Shown here: piece after piece, positions 1 through 7,571 of the stretch
Position numbering within the stretch: position 1 is the stretch's first letter
Layout: each line of letters opens with the position of its first letter
Origin: Iodobacter sp.
GTDB taxonomy: Bacteria > Pseudomonadota > Gammaproteobacteria > Burkholderiales > Chitinibacteraceae
Assembly (NCBI RefSeq): GCF_025352645.1
Contig: NZ_JANXSO010000009.1
Location: 1 to 37,998 of the forward strand
Direction: 5' to 3'
DNA: 37,998 nucleotides
The notes under the pieces: generated by a model
Database searches by the model: none
What the model saw: only the letters and a program-made list of their open reading frames with translations
What the model was told of the DNA's origin: nothing
Translations under genes and position numbers: made by a program

Positions 1-77
1 CTGAGGCCCTGATCGACGACCATACGAGCGACTTCTAGTTTGAAGTCAGTACTATAATTTTTACGCTTAGAAGCCAT
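1..77 (-). CDS. IS3-family transposase OrfA, N-terminal fragment (cut by window edge)
   Basis: Reading the minus strand from the ATG at 77 gives MASKRKNYSTDFKLEVARMV and continues open to the window edge. This is the start of the helix-turn-helix OrfA protein of IS3-family elements, which recognises the IS ends and is normally joined to OrfB (DDE integrase) by a programmed frameshift. Only about 25 residues are visible, so completeness and activity cannot be judged. It is too short and too truncated to appear as a complete open reading frame. Confidence 0.75.
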   Translation of the reverse strand, partial: MASKRKNYSTDFKLEVARMVVDQGL

Positions 78-140
78 GTTTTTCCTTGTTTAGGCGAATG
101 ATGCACCTATCAAGGTGTCTGTTGGAATTAGACCACTACA
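1..140 (-). mobile_element. IS3-family insertion sequence, right-hand end only
   Basis: The window opens inside an insertion sequence. The first 77 bases encode, on the minus strand, the N-terminus of an OrfA-type transposase. About 60 bases upstream of its start is a TG...CA-type terminus: read inward from position 140 it begins TGTAGTGGTCTAATTCC. The distance between terminus and OrfA start suits an IS3-family element; the IS51-like subgroup is a guess from memory of the terminus. The other end, and so any target duplication, lies outside the window. The element sits just downstream of pth and does not interrupt it. Confidence 0.75.
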
Positions 141-222
141 GTTTTCTCCGTGTAACTCTGTGTCCTCCACGCTCTCCGTGGTTCAAGAGTTGGGTTTTAT
201 GTACAAGAAGAATTGCGGTGTT

Positions 223-843
223 CTAGCTTATTGTGCCCGTATCAGGCTTAGGTTTATTTGGCCGCTGCACACCCGCATGCAAAGCTTGCATCGCCCCGCC
301 CATATCGCCAGCCAGCATTTTAGGCAGCACGTGATGGGCTTTGATAAACACATCCATGATGCCTTCGAATTCTTCTTTACGCGGTGCCTTAAGTACAAAA
401 TTAGCCACCTCGGCCTTATTGCCAGGATGGCCGATACCTACGCGTAAGCGCCAGAAATCAGGCGTGCCCAGATGAGCTTGAATATCTTTTAAGCCATTAT
501 GCCCACCATTACCGCCGCCCTGCTTCAGCTTGATTTGCCCCGAGGGAATATCTAGCTCGTCGTGTACCACTAGGATTTCAGCTGGCAAGATTTTATAAAA
601 CTGCGCCAAGGCCACCACAGCTAGGCCGCTGCGGTTCATAAAAGTTTGCGGTTCTAGCAGCCAAACATCACTGCCGTGCAGGCGGGCTTTGGCTGCCAAA
701 CCATGAAATTTATTATCGTGGCGTAAAGAAGCGCCAGCATCTTTGGCTAATTCATCCACCCACCAAAAGCCAGCGTTATGGCGAGTTGCTGCGTAATCGC
801 TACCTGGATTACCCAAGCCTACAATCAGTTTAATATGCGGCAT
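223..843 (-). CDS. pth: Peptidyl-tRNA hydrolase
   Basis: This cytoplasmic enzyme cleaves the ester bond of peptidyl-tRNAs released from stalled ribosomes and so recycles tRNA. The protein is 206 residues, normal for bacterial Pth. Visible family landmarks are GLGNPG with Asn12, the RHNAG motif with catalytic His22, FMNRSG with Asn70, HDELD with Asp95, and the [12 protein letters not shown] loop with Asn116. I chose the ATG at 843 because [14 protein letters not shown] matches the usual family start; an 18-residue extension to 897 is in frame but has no family support. It is the last gene of the rplY-side block. The 315-bp gap to rplY, filled by a repeat element, suggests that it may not be cotranscribed with rplY. 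Confidence 0.97.
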   Translation of the reverse strand: MPHIKLIVGLGNPGSDYAATRHNAGFWWVDELAKDAGASLRHDNKFHGLAAKARLHGSDVWLLEPQTFMNRSGLAVVALAQFYKILPAEILVVHDELDIPSGQIKLKQGGGNGGHNGLKDIQAHLGTPDFWRLRVGIGHPGNKAEVANFVLKAPRKEEFEGIMDVFIKAHHVLPKMLAGDMGGAMQALHAGVQRPNKPKPDTGTIS

Positions 844-914
844 AGTCTTTCTAAAGCAAGCAAAAAGGGCTCTATGATACCGCTCTTTCTGCCCCAAACC
901 CTGAGTTTAACGCG

Positions 915-1106
915 AGGGTCTGTTGACGTTTCATTCACAATTGCGCTGAGCGAGGAAAATCCCTCGCACGCAGAGGGTTTGACCCATTTTTGGGGCTGCA
1001 CAGCGTTAAAAATCGCTAATGGTACTCGTGCCATGTCGCAATTTTTGCCTTGTTCAGCCCCAAAACTGGGTCAAACGCAGCAGTGAATGAAACGTCAACA
1101 GACCCT
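915..1106. repeat. 192-bp MITE-like element with perfect 24-bp terminal inverted repeats
   Basis: The left end (915-938) begins AGGGTCTGTTGACGTTTC and is the exact reverse complement of 1083-1106. A second, inner inverted repeat pairs 978-998 with 1055-1076 with a single mismatch, and there is a small hairpin near 951-968. The element is therefore a nested imperfect palindrome with no coding capacity. This is the architecture of a miniature inverted-repeat transposable element or a bacterial interspersed mosaic element. I see no convincing target-site duplication and no second copy in the window, so mobility is inferred from structure only. Confidence 0.7.
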
Positions 1107-1118
1107 AGATATAGACGT

Positions 1119-1147
1119 AAAAAAACCCGCCGCAGCGGGTTTTTTAA
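1119..1147 (-). terminator. Rho-independent terminator of rplY
   Basis: AACCCGC / GCGGGTT form a strong GC hairpin flanked by A-runs on the left and T-runs on the right. Read on the minus strand it lies 12 bases past the rplY stop and ends in a T-tract, so it terminates rplY; the symmetry would allow it to act in both directions. Confidence 0.85.
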
Positions 1148-1158
1148 GTACTTAAAAC

Positions 1159-1740
1159 TTAAACAGCTTTTGCGCCGTTCAGGTTTACGATACCTAGGTC
1201 TTTACCAGCAGCCAACGATACCAATTCGATACCTTCAGGCAATTTGATGTCAGACAAGTGAACCGAAGTATTCATTGCAGACAAATCAGCAAGGTCAACA
1301 GTTACGAATTCTGGCAGCTTAGAAGCTACACAACGAATCATTACTTCGTTCAATACGGTGCTGATCGTACCGCCTTGCAACTTAACGCCCAAGCTAGCAT
1401 CGCCGTTAACGAAGTGCAATGGCACTTTCAATTCAACAACAGTTGCTTCGTTTACGCGTTGTAAATCAACGTGCAGAACCAATTGCTTGAATGGGTGATA
1501 TTGAACAGCGCGAACCAAAACTTGCTCAGCAGCAGCGCCTTCAACGTTCAAAGTGATCAAAGCAGTGTGGAACGCTTCTTTTTGCAGAGCGTAGTACATG
1601 CTGTTGTGATCAAGTGTTACGGCTACAGGGGCTACATCGCCACCGTAAACGATTGCTGGCAAACGACCGTCACGACGCTGGCGGCGGCTCGCACCCGTAC
1701 CTTGCGCGTCACGTGCTACTGCATTGATTTCAAATGTCAT
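1159..1740 (-). CDS. rplY: 50S ribosomal protein L25/general stress protein Ctc
   Basis: This protein binds 5S rRNA in the large ribosomal subunit. At 193 residues it is the long Ctc/TL5 form: an N-terminal L25 domain (about 1-95, with GTGASRRQRRDGRLPAIVYG at residues 15-34) followed by a C-terminal beta domain (about 96-185, including the stretch around KVPLHFVNG and the SDIKLPEGI motif). The minus-strand ATG at 1740 gives the conserved start MTFEINAVARD. It lies downstream of prs, the conserved prs-rplY-pth order of proteobacteria. A terminator follows directly. The 109-bp leader between prs and rplY contains two hairpins, including an 8-bp stem at 1778-1801. Confidence 0.97.
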   Translation of the reverse strand: MTFEINAVARDAQGTGASRRQRRDGRLPAIVYGGDVAPVAVTLDHNSMYYALQKEAFHTALITLNVEGAAAEQVLVRAVQYHPFKQLVLHVDLQRVNEATVVELKVPLHFVNGDASLGVKLQGGTISTVLNEVMIRCVASKLPEFVTVDLADLSAMNTSVHLSDIKLPEGIELVSLAAGKDLGIVNLNGAKAV

Positions 1741-1777
1741 AATAAAACTCCATACGCACCGAAGTGCATTTTAATAA

Positions 1778-1801
1778 GCACTGTCCGCGACCAGACAGTG
1801 C
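1778..1801 (-). promoter_or_regulatory. Hairpin in the rplY leader
   Basis: GCACTGTC and GACAGTGC form a perfect 8-bp stem with an 8-base loop, 38 bases upstream of the rplY start codon. There is no T-tract, so it is not a terminator. It may be a leader structure for L25 autoregulation or an RNA processing site; the function is unknown. Confidence 0.4.
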
Positions 1802-1806
1802 AACAG

Positions 1807-1834
1807 AAAACCCAGATAAAATATCTGGGTTTTG
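1807..1834 (-). terminator. Probable terminator after prs
   Basis: AAACCCAGATA and TATCTGGGTTT form a hairpin just past the prs stop codon. On the minus strand the stem is followed by TTTTCTG, a short T-tract, so termination may be partial and leave some read-through into rplY. Confidence 0.65.
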
Positions 1835-1849
1835 AATTCTTAAACCGAT

Positions 1850-2800
1850 TTAATCGACAAATAACGAAGAAACAGACTCATCGTTATTAATGCGTCGCAT
1901 CGTTTCAGCCAACAGGCCAGCAATCGAAACAACACGAACACGGCCACTATCTTGGGCTGCTTGGCTGACTGGAATGGTGTCAGTCACAACCACTTCGTCT
2001 AAGTCAGATTGCATAATGCGCTCAACCGCTGCACCAGAAAATACCGCGTGAGTGGCATAAGCCAATACGCGCTTAGCACCGTGTTGCTTCAACGCTTGCG
2101 CGGCTTTGCACAGGGTGTTGGCGGTATCGATCATGTCATCGATAATCACGCAAGTACGGTCTTTTACATCGCCGATAATATGCATCACTTCGGCAACGCC
2201 AGCCTTAGGACGGCGTTTATCGATAATCGCCATATCCACGCCTAATTGCTTAGCCATAGCGCGGGCACGTAATACGCCGCCTACGTCTGGGCTAACTACC
2301 ATTAGGTTTTCGTAGCGTTTTTCGCGGATATCCGACAGCAATACGGGTGTCGAGTAGATATTATCTACAGGGATATCAAAGAAGCCTTGGATTTGATCAG
2401 CGTGTACATCGACTGTCAGCACACGATCTACACCCGCCACGGTCAGCATATTTGCAACCACTTTGGCGGAGATCGGTACACGAGCAGAACGAGGACGGCG
2501 ATCTTGACGGGAATACCCTAGGTAGGGAATTGCTGCAGTAATGCGGCCAGCCGATGCGCGTTTCAGCGAATCAACCATCAACATTACTTCCATCAAATTA
2601 TCATTGGTCGGCACACAGGTGGACTGCAGAACAAACACATCGCGACCGCGAACGTTTTCTAGCAGCTCAACGGTCACTTCGCCGTCAGAGAATCGACCAA
2701 CCGTGGCACGGCCGATCGAGATGTCCAGGTGATTAACTACGCTATCAGCAAGCTTCGGGTTAGCGTTACCAGTGAACACCATGAGACTATCGTAAGCCAT
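1850..2800 (-). CDS. prs: Ribose-phosphate pyrophosphokinase (PRPP synthetase)
   Basis: This cytoplasmic enzyme transfers pyrophosphate from ATP to ribose 5-phosphate to make PRPP for purine, pyrimidine, His, Trp and NAD synthesis. The 316-residue length is normal. Landmarks are the N-terminal [10 protein letters not shown], the flexible-loop RQDRR motif, [11 protein letters not shown] with the catalytic His, and the PRPP-binding loop [12 protein letters not shown]. The frame stays open for 42 more codons upstream, into the tRNA-side spacer, but [12 protein letters not shown] from the ATG at 2800 matches the family start. It lies between tRNA-Gln and rplY, the standard proteobacterial order. 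A large hairpin (2821-2852) sits just upstream of the start. Confidence 0.97.
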   Translation of the reverse strand: MAYDSLMVFTGNANPKLADSVVNHLDISIGRATVGRFSDGEVTVELLENVRGRDVFVLQSTCVPTNDNLMEVMLMVDSLKRASAGRITAAIPYLGYSRQDRRPRSARVPISAKVVANMLTVAGVDRVLTVDVHADQIQGFFDIPVDNIYSTPVLLSDIREKRYENLMVVSPDVGGVLRARAMAKQLGVDMAIIDKRRPKAGVAEVMHIIGDVKDRTCVIIDDMIDTANTLCKAAQALKQHGAKRVLAYATHAVFSGAAVERIMQSDLDEVVVTDTIPVSQAAQDSGRVRVVSIAGLLAETMRRINNDESVSSLFVD

Positions 2801-2820
2801 TTCTGTATTCCAGAAGGACG

Positions 2821-2852
2821 AAAAGCGCGTAATTTTTAAATTACACGCTTTT
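2821..2852 (-). promoter_or_regulatory. Long hairpin between tRNA-Gln and prs
   Basis: AAAAGCGCGTAATTT pairs with AAATTACACGCTTTT (one mismatch) in the spacer between the tRNA 3' end and the prs start. It could be a terminator for the tRNA transcript (the minus-strand 3' side ends in CTTTT) or an RNase processing signal that separates the tRNA from prs mRNA. Confidence 0.5.
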
Positions 2853-2864
2853 CTATTCGAATGA

Positions 2865-2941
2865 TGGCAGGGGAAGAAGGATTCGAACCTTCGCATGTCG
2901 GAATCAAAATCCGATGCCTTAACCAACTTGGCGACTCCCCT
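2865..2941 (-). tRNA. tRNA-Gln (anticodon TTG)
   Basis: On the minus strand a 77-base cloverleaf can be drawn. The acceptor stem is AGGGGAG paired with TTCCCCT; the anticodon stem-loop is TCGGA-TTTTGAT-TCCGA with anticodon TTG. The T arm is GAAGG-TTCGAAT-CCTTC, and the discriminator G is followed by an encoded CCA. It begins 17 bases after the ispE stop, so it is probably processed from the ispE transcript. The ispE / tRNA-Gln / prs order is conserved in many beta- and gammaproteobacteria. Confidence 0.96.
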
Positions 2942-2958
2942 AATGAAACTGCCCGCAA

Positions 2959-3822
2959 CTACTCGGCAAATTCATGTAATGGATGCTTACTTAATGACCT
3001 AGCAACAAATCCGGTCATATTTTTTGGCAGGTCGTATATTACACTGTTTGCTTCGTTAGGTGAAGAAAAACTTGCAAAAACACAACTACCTGAGCCAGTC
3101 ATCCTTGCGTTTGCATACTGGCTAAGCCACGTAATACTTTCAGCTATCTTTGGATGACTTTTACAGGCCACCGCTTCCAGATCATTTTGGGTGAAGGCGC
3201 TACTGAGGAGCGGAACTGTAATCGGCGGCGTATTTCTTGTCAAGCTTGGATCGCGAAAAATCTGCGGTGTGGACACGTGTACTGCTGGGTGCAAGATCAC
3301 AAAATGGGTATCTGGCGTGGCAACCGGCGTCATTATTTCGCCAATCCCTTCAACAAAAGCCGACTCGCCAAAAATAAAAAACGGCACATCTGCCCCCAGA
3401 CTTAAACCTAACTCCATCAGTTTGCTACGAGGTAAATTAAGCTGCCATAGGCGATTTAGCGCCAACATCACGGTAGCAGCATCAGAGCTCCCACCACCCA
3501 CGCCGCCACCCATCGGTAGGCGCTTATCTACACGGATATCTACCCCTAGCTTGCAGCCTGTGGCGTGCTGCAGCAAACGCGCAGCACGCACGGTGAGATC
3601 TGCCTCGGCCGGAACACTAGGCAAAGGATTGTGATGAATCACCTCTCCACTTGCATTCACCCGTAAGCTAATTGTATCGCTTAAATCAATCAACTGAAAA
3701 ACCGATTGCAGCAGGTGATAGCCATCAGGGCGACGACCAACAATATGTAAGAAAAGATTAAGCTTGGCTGGAGCAGGAAAATCTTGCCAAACACTATTTA
3801 TACCTAGGGATTCCATTGCCAT
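2959..3822 (-). CDS. ispE: 4-diphosphocytidyl-2-C-methyl-D-erythritol kinase
   Basis: This GHMP-family kinase phosphorylates CDP-methylerythritol with ATP in the MEP pathway of isoprenoid precursor synthesis. The 287-residue protein shows [12 protein letters not shown] (substrate site with Lys), the glycine-rich ATP loop [14 protein letters not shown] near residues 103-116, SLGADVPFF with the catalytic Asp, and the third GHMP motif [10 protein letters not shown]. The start at 3822 overlaps the end of lolB by 19 bases; the second ATG at 3816 is an alternative. The overlap implies translational coupling in a TPR-lolB-ispE operon. The ispE-lolB pairing is conserved in proteobacteria. Confidence 0.96.
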   Translation of the reverse strand: MAMESLGINSVWQDFPAPAKLNLFLHIVGRRPDGYHLLQSVFQLIDLSDTISLRVNASGEVIHHNPLPSVPAEADLTVRAARLLQHATGCKLGVDIRVDKRLPMGGGVGGGSSDAATVMLALNRLWQLNLPRSKLMELGLSLGADVPFFIFGESAFVEGIGEIMTPVATPDTHFVILHPAVHVSTPQIFRDPSLTRNTPPITVPLLSSAFTQNDLEAVACKSHPKIAESITWLSQYANARMTGSGSCVFASFSSPNEANSVIYDLPKNMTGFVARSLSKHPLHEFAE

Positions 3823-4328
3823 TCTGATATCACTACTTTAATTTCAAGATCGTCACGACTTAGCATCAGCCTATGCGGCAAGCTAGGCTGGCCGCGATAA
3901 TCTGTGCTCTCAATACGCCAGCCTGCTTGCTCAAGCAGTTGGCCATTTTCAATTTTGCTTTGATGACTTACGCTATCTGGATCGGCCTCGCCACGCAACC
4001 ACCAGCGCAGGCCAGACACCGGTAGCGGCCAGCCCAGCGCTTCTTTGATCAACTCATCAGGGGATGCGGCCTTAATGACACGCTGATTAGCATCCTTAAA
4101 GCTTGCCAAGCCGGGGCTAAATCGCAGCTCTGCCGCGGTTTGCCCAAGTGGGCCAGATATTGCTAACTCGCTTTGCTCGCCAAGCTGATGCCAATCAAAC
4201 TGCGCATAATGCCTTTCATTTGCCACCTTTAAGGCCACTCGGCCACTGGCCGAATACCCAGAGCGGCTTACAGGAGGTGTGCTGGCGCAGCCCACTAAAA
4301 ACAATACCGCAATTAACCATAAACGCAT
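3804..4328 (-). CDS. lolB: Outer-membrane lipoprotein receptor LolB
   Basis: LolB accepts lipoproteins from the periplasmic carrier LolA and inserts them in the inner leaflet of the outer membrane. The 174-residue precursor has a short signal peptide with lipobox LVGC, placing the lipidated Cys at residue 14. The mature part has the LolB-like signatures GRVALKV (self-recognition beta strand) and LPVSGLRWWLRG. Its ATG shares one base with the stop codon of the upstream TPR gene (TAATG), and its 3' end overlaps ispE. Sequence similarity among LolBs is low, but the position next to ispE supports the call. Confidence 0.92.
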   Translation of the reverse strand: MRLWLIAVLFLVGCASTPPVSRSGYSASGRVALKVANERHYAQFDWHQLGEQSELAISGPLGQTAAELRFSPGLASFKDANQRVIKAASPDELIKEALGWPLPVSGLRWWLRGEADPDSVSHQSKIENGQLLEQAGWRIESTDYRGQPSLPHRLMLSRDDLEIKVVISEWQWNP

Positions 4329-6127
4329 TAATGAATCCCTAAGCGTTTAATGGTTTCAACTAAAGTATCGTTTTTGGCATCAATCAAAGCTGCTGCATCA
4401 ACCACTTTTTTTGCCTCAGCCTTTTCACCTAGCAGCCACAATACCTCGGCCAAATGTGCCGCCACGTCAGGCTCAGCAAGCTTGCTATACGCACGTTTCA
4501 GCAACACACTGGCTTCCTGCAACTTGCCCTGCTTATAACGCAGCCAGCCTAGGCTATCTAAAATCACTGGGCTATCTGGCTCTAGCGCAATCGCTTGCTC
4601 TAGCAATACCTCTGCCTCGCTTAATTTAGTGGTACGTGTCAGCAGGGTGTAGCCAAGCGCATTCATTCCCTGTGCATTAGCTGGCATAAGCTCTACATAC
4701 TTACGCAAATCGCTTTCAGCTAAAGCGTAATCACCTTGCATATCTGCAAGTAGTGCGCGGTCGTAAACCAGATCGGTAGACTGTGGATAAGTCACTAGGC
4801 CCTTACTAAGAATTTCAACGCCTTTTTTATAGTTGCGAGCTTCACGGTACAATTGCGCTTCCATTTGGATACGCTCTACTTTTGCTTGCTCGGTATCACT
4901 AGGCAGAGCCGCAATAGCCTTACGTGCTTCTTCTGTGCGCCCTAAGCGCGCCAAAACACGCGGCAGACGTTTTTTAGCTGAGGCGGCAAAATCTCCGCCC
5001 ACTTGGCTATACCAACTCAAGGCTTCATCAAAACGATAGCGCTCTTCAGAAATCTGCCCTAGGTAGTAACGCAAATTATCCACATTGCGTGGGTTTTGTT
5101 TGATTGCGGCGCTGAGATTGCTATACGCCGTATCAAAATCACGCTGCTGCAGTGCAATTAAACCAGAGCCAATTAATGCATCCAGATTATTGCCTTGTAG
5201 CTTTAAAATTTCTTGGTAAACCTGTGATGCCTCAGGCAAGCGCTGGGCCGCAACCAGCTCACGCGCTAGGCTATTTCTTAACGTCAAAGACATCGGATTG
5301 TCTTTGATGGTTTTTTCTAGGAATTCAACACTGGCCGCTGGCGATTGATTAGCCAATAGCTGCGCCTTGTACTGAATGGCGGTTTCCCAATTAGGTCTTG
5401 CGGTAAGGGCAATGTTTAACTCCGCCAGCGCATCATTAAACCGCTCTTGATTGGCCATTGCCACGGCACGGGCAAAATGCGCCTCAGGAAGCTGTGGATA
5501 CTTTTGGGTTAGCTCATCAGTAAGCTTCCATGCCGCTTTTCTGTCGGTGGTCTTATCCCAGAGCAAATGCATTTGCATAAAAAATGATGCGGCATCTTCT
5601 GGCTTTGCCGCCAGCAGCGCCTCGATATGCGGCTTGGCATCTTCAATTCGATCTGCGCGAATCAAAAGAGTGAGCAAAATTTGCCGAGCCCCCACAGAGT
5701 TTGGCGCAGCTGCTATCCATTGCTGAGCGGTTTCTTGTGCTAAACCCAGCTGCCCAGCGCCTACGGCTACTTCGGTTGCGCGGCGAGCCACACGAGGGTC
5801 ATGGGTACGATTAGCCAGATCATGCCAAGTTTGTGCAGAGAGCGCCGTGCGGCCTCGCTGCAATGAAACGTCCGCAACCAAAAAGCGCAGCAATAAATCA
5901 TTGGTCAGCGGCATGCGTGATAATGTTTCTGGCGCAAAGCTTTCATCCCGAACCGTCTCGGTTTCTGCCACCGCTTCTGCAGGCTCGCTAGCCGCAGTGC
6001 TGGATGTAGAAACAGGCACAGCGGCGCATCCGCCCAAAAACAGGCCGCTAATAAGCAAGCATAGAGCTGAGTGTTTAAAAGTGGGGAGTCTGAATGGGAC
6101 GGGCATGGCACAATCCAGTAACGTCAT
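4328..6127 (-). CDS. Tetratricopeptide-repeat lipoprotein
   Basis: The protein is about 599 residues. The N-terminus is a lipoprotein signal with lipobox LGGC (Cys34 from the first ATG, Cys27 if translation begins at the ATG at 6106, which gives the more usual signal length). The rest is almost entirely TPR helices. Repeats are visible at MQMHLLWDKTTDRKAAW, LIALQQRDFDTAYSNLSAA, ADMQGDYALAESDLRKY, LGYTLLTRTTKLSEAE and LGWLRYKQGKLQEA. Proteins of this layout occur upstream of lolB-ispE in many betaproteobacteria and are probably periplasmic scaffolds; no enzymatic role is visible. It is the first gene of the operon, divergent from mutM. Confidence 0.88.
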   Translation of the reverse strand: MTLLDCAMPVPFRLPTFKHSALCLLISGLFLGGCAAVPVSTSSTAASEPAEAVAETETVRDESFAPETLSRMPLTNDLLLRFLVADVSLQRGRTALSAQTWHDLANRTHDPRVARRATEVAVGAGQLGLAQETAQQWIAAAPNSVGARQILLTLLIRADRIEDAKPHIEALLAAKPEDAASFFMQMHLLWDKTTDRKAAWKLTDELTQKYPQLPEAHFARAVAMANQERFNDALAELNIALTARPNWETAIQYKAQLLANQSPAASVEFLEKTIKDNPMSLTLRNSLARELVAAQRLPEASQVYQEILKLQGNNLDALIGSGLIALQQRDFDTAYSNLSAAIKQNPRNVDNLRYYLGQISEERYRFDEALSWYSQVGGDFAASAKKRLPRVLARLGRTEEARKAIAALPSDTEQAKVERIQMEAQLYREARNYKKGVEILSKGLVTYPQSTDLVYDRALLADMQGDYALAESDLRKYVELMPANAQGMNALGYTLLTRTTKLSEAEVLLEQAIALEPDSPVILDSLGWLRYKQGKLQEASVLLKRAYSKLAEPDVAAHLAEVLWLLGEKAEAKKVVDAAALIDAKNDTLVETIKRLGIH

Positions 6128-6360
6128 TAATCATTCCATATTAACTCGGATATTTCAGATAGTAATAGCCCGTCTTACGCTTACTGTCTTTAAAACCACG
6201 ATGTAAGCCTAGCCACTTAACAAGGCTAGCACAATTAATTAAAGCTTATTTCCCTTACAAAACAGGGTATTGCATCAATATTTATTGGCCAATTGCCCAT
6301 GTATCCACCATCAATAGGCCGCGTTTAACGCAAGTACAACACCGCTAATAGGAAGAAAAA

Positions 6361-7176
6361 GTGCCAGAATTACCTGAAGTTGAAACCACAAAACGCGGCA
6401 TTTCTCCCCATGTAGAAGGGAAAACCATTAGCGAAGTCATTATTCGCCAAGCAAGGCTGCGCTGGCCAATTCCGGCGGATTTAGCTCAAATACTAGAGGG
6501 GCGAAAAGTACTTAGCGTTACGCGGCGGGCCAAATATCTGCTGCTCAGTTTTGAGCATGGCACCTTACTGATTCATTTGGGCATGTCAGGTAATTTACGC
6601 GTACTAACCGAAGCCTTTCCCGCCGAAAAGCACGATCATTTTGATTTAGTGCTCGCCAATGGCACACGGCTACGCTATCGAGATCCACGCCGTTTTGGCG
6701 CATGCCTATGGCAGCCGATAGAAAATTGCCCCCACCCTTTATTGCTACAACTCGGCCCAGAGCCTTTATCGGATCAATTTAATGCCGACTATCTACTATT
6801 GGCCAACTCTAATCGGAAAATAGCCATTAAGCTCGCCATTATGGATAACCATACCGTAGTAGGCGTGGGTAATATCTATGCGGCGGAATCGCTATTTAGA
6901 GCAAAAATTAATCCGCAAAGGGCCGCAAATAGCCTGAGTTTGCAAGAAGCAGCGCAGCTGGTGATTGCGATAAAAGCCACACTCAGCGATGCAATTACGG
7001 CGGGGGGTAGTACGCTAAAAGATTATGTAGATAGCGATGGTAAGGCGGGTTATTTTCAGCTTAGTGCCTTTGTTTACGCCCGAGCGGGTATGCCGTGCAG
7101 AATATGTAACGGTGAAATTAAGCAAATACGCCAAGGCCAACGCAGCACCTTTTACTGCCCGCAATGCCAAATTTAA
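6361..7176 (+). CDS. mutM: Formamidopyrimidine-DNA glycosylase (Fpg)
   Basis: This base-excision repair enzyme removes 8-oxoguanine and formamidopyrimidines and cleaves the abasic site. The start is a GTG at 6361, preceded by AGGAAG; this restores the essential N-terminal Pro-Glu (PELPEVET), which becomes residue 1 after Met removal. The beta-elimination lysine lies in RRAKYLLL, the H2TH region around NHTVVGVGNIYAAESLFRA, and the C-terminal zinc finger uses Cys246, Cys249, Cys266 and Cys269, with the Arg in GQRSTFYC. Length is 271 residues, standard for the family. It is divergent from the TPR-lolB-ispE operon with a 233-bp spacer. No clear terminator follows. Confidence 0.97.
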   Translation: MPELPEVETTKRGISPHVEGKTISEVIIRQARLRWPIPADLAQILEGRKVLSVTRRAKYLLLSFEHGTLLIHLGMSGNLRVLTEAFPAEKHDHFDLVLANGTRLRYRDPRRFGACLWQPIENCPHPLLLQLGPEPLSDQFNADYLLLANSNRKIAIKLAIMDNHTVVGVGNIYAAESLFRAKINPQRAANSLSLQEAAQLVIAIKATLSDAITAGGSTLKDYVDSDGKAGYFQLSAFVYARAGMPCRICNGEIKQIRQGQRSTFYCPQCQI

Positions 7177-7360
7177 TTGATATATTTCAATATTTTTAAT
7201 CAACAGCAAGCTAAATCAGTAAGTATGTTAGTAATCGCTTATTACTAAAATGATATTTATGCGATAAAGTGCTGAAAAATAGGCAGTAAAAGGCTAACTT
7301 TAAAATTAAATCATTAACTTCAAATTAATCACTGAATGTTAAGCAGGACATAAATAAAAT

Positions 7361-7385
7361 GGTCCCTAGCAAATTTAAAGGGACC
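7361..7385. repeat. Short palindrome GGTCCCT...AGGGACC
   Basis: GGTCCCT (7361-7367) pairs with AGGGACC (7379-7385) around an AT-rich loop. Downstream on the plus strand there is no T-tract, so it is not a normal terminator for mutM. On the minus strand ATTTTATTT follows, but no minus-strand gene ends here. Confidence 0.5.
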
Positions 7386-7394
7386 ACAAATACA

Positions 7395-7453
7395 GTAGGG
7401 ATGCTGCTTGCAGCGCCCAATATTAAACAGAATGCAGCAAGCAACGCCCCTAC
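7395..7453. repeat. TAGGG-bounded imperfect palindrome
   Basis: The left arm GTAGGGATGCTGCTTGC pairs with the right arm, whose reverse complement reads GTAGGGGCGTTGCTTGC (three differences over 17 bases). It belongs by layout to the class of GTAGG-ended intergenic palindromes also found at 9597, 10735, 13712, 26566 and 33609. Confidence 0.6.
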
Positions 7454-7571
7454 ATATATGCTTATAAATTTAGTTTTAGAAGTATGTTTGTGATTTTATG
7501 GGGCAAAACGTCAGCGAACACCCCAACAACAATTGATACTAAATCTTGGCGCAGTAAAGAGAGAGATCGCA

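Larger units (their letters stand above)
844..1158. other. Gene-free gap between pth and rplY
   Basis: These 315 bases contain no credible gene. Most of the gap is a 192-bp element with perfect 24-bp inverted ends (915-1106), followed by the rplY terminator (1119-1147). The short frames here on both strands run through the inverted repeats and match no family I recognise. The pth promoter must lie either in 844-914 or inside the repeat element. Confidence 0.8.
7177..7571. other. AT-rich intergenic stretch with two palindromes
   Basis: This roughly 390-base gap between mutM and the dynamin-like gene contains no credible gene. It is clearly AT-rich in 7180-7350. It holds a 7-bp GGTCCCT/AGGGACC hairpin (7361-7385) and a TAGGG-bounded palindrome (7395-7453). 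The promoter of the dynamin-like gene presumably lies in 7455-7555, but I cannot pick out convincing -35 and -10 elements. Confidence 0.7.

Noticed and set aside
778-1086. Short frames on both strands crossing the pth-rplY gap
   Set aside because: They are products of the inverted-repeat element and of the antisense of pth; no ribosome-binding site or family match.
7361-7385. The GGTCCCT hairpin as the mutM terminator
   Set aside because: It lies 185 bases past the stop and has no T-tract on the plus strand.
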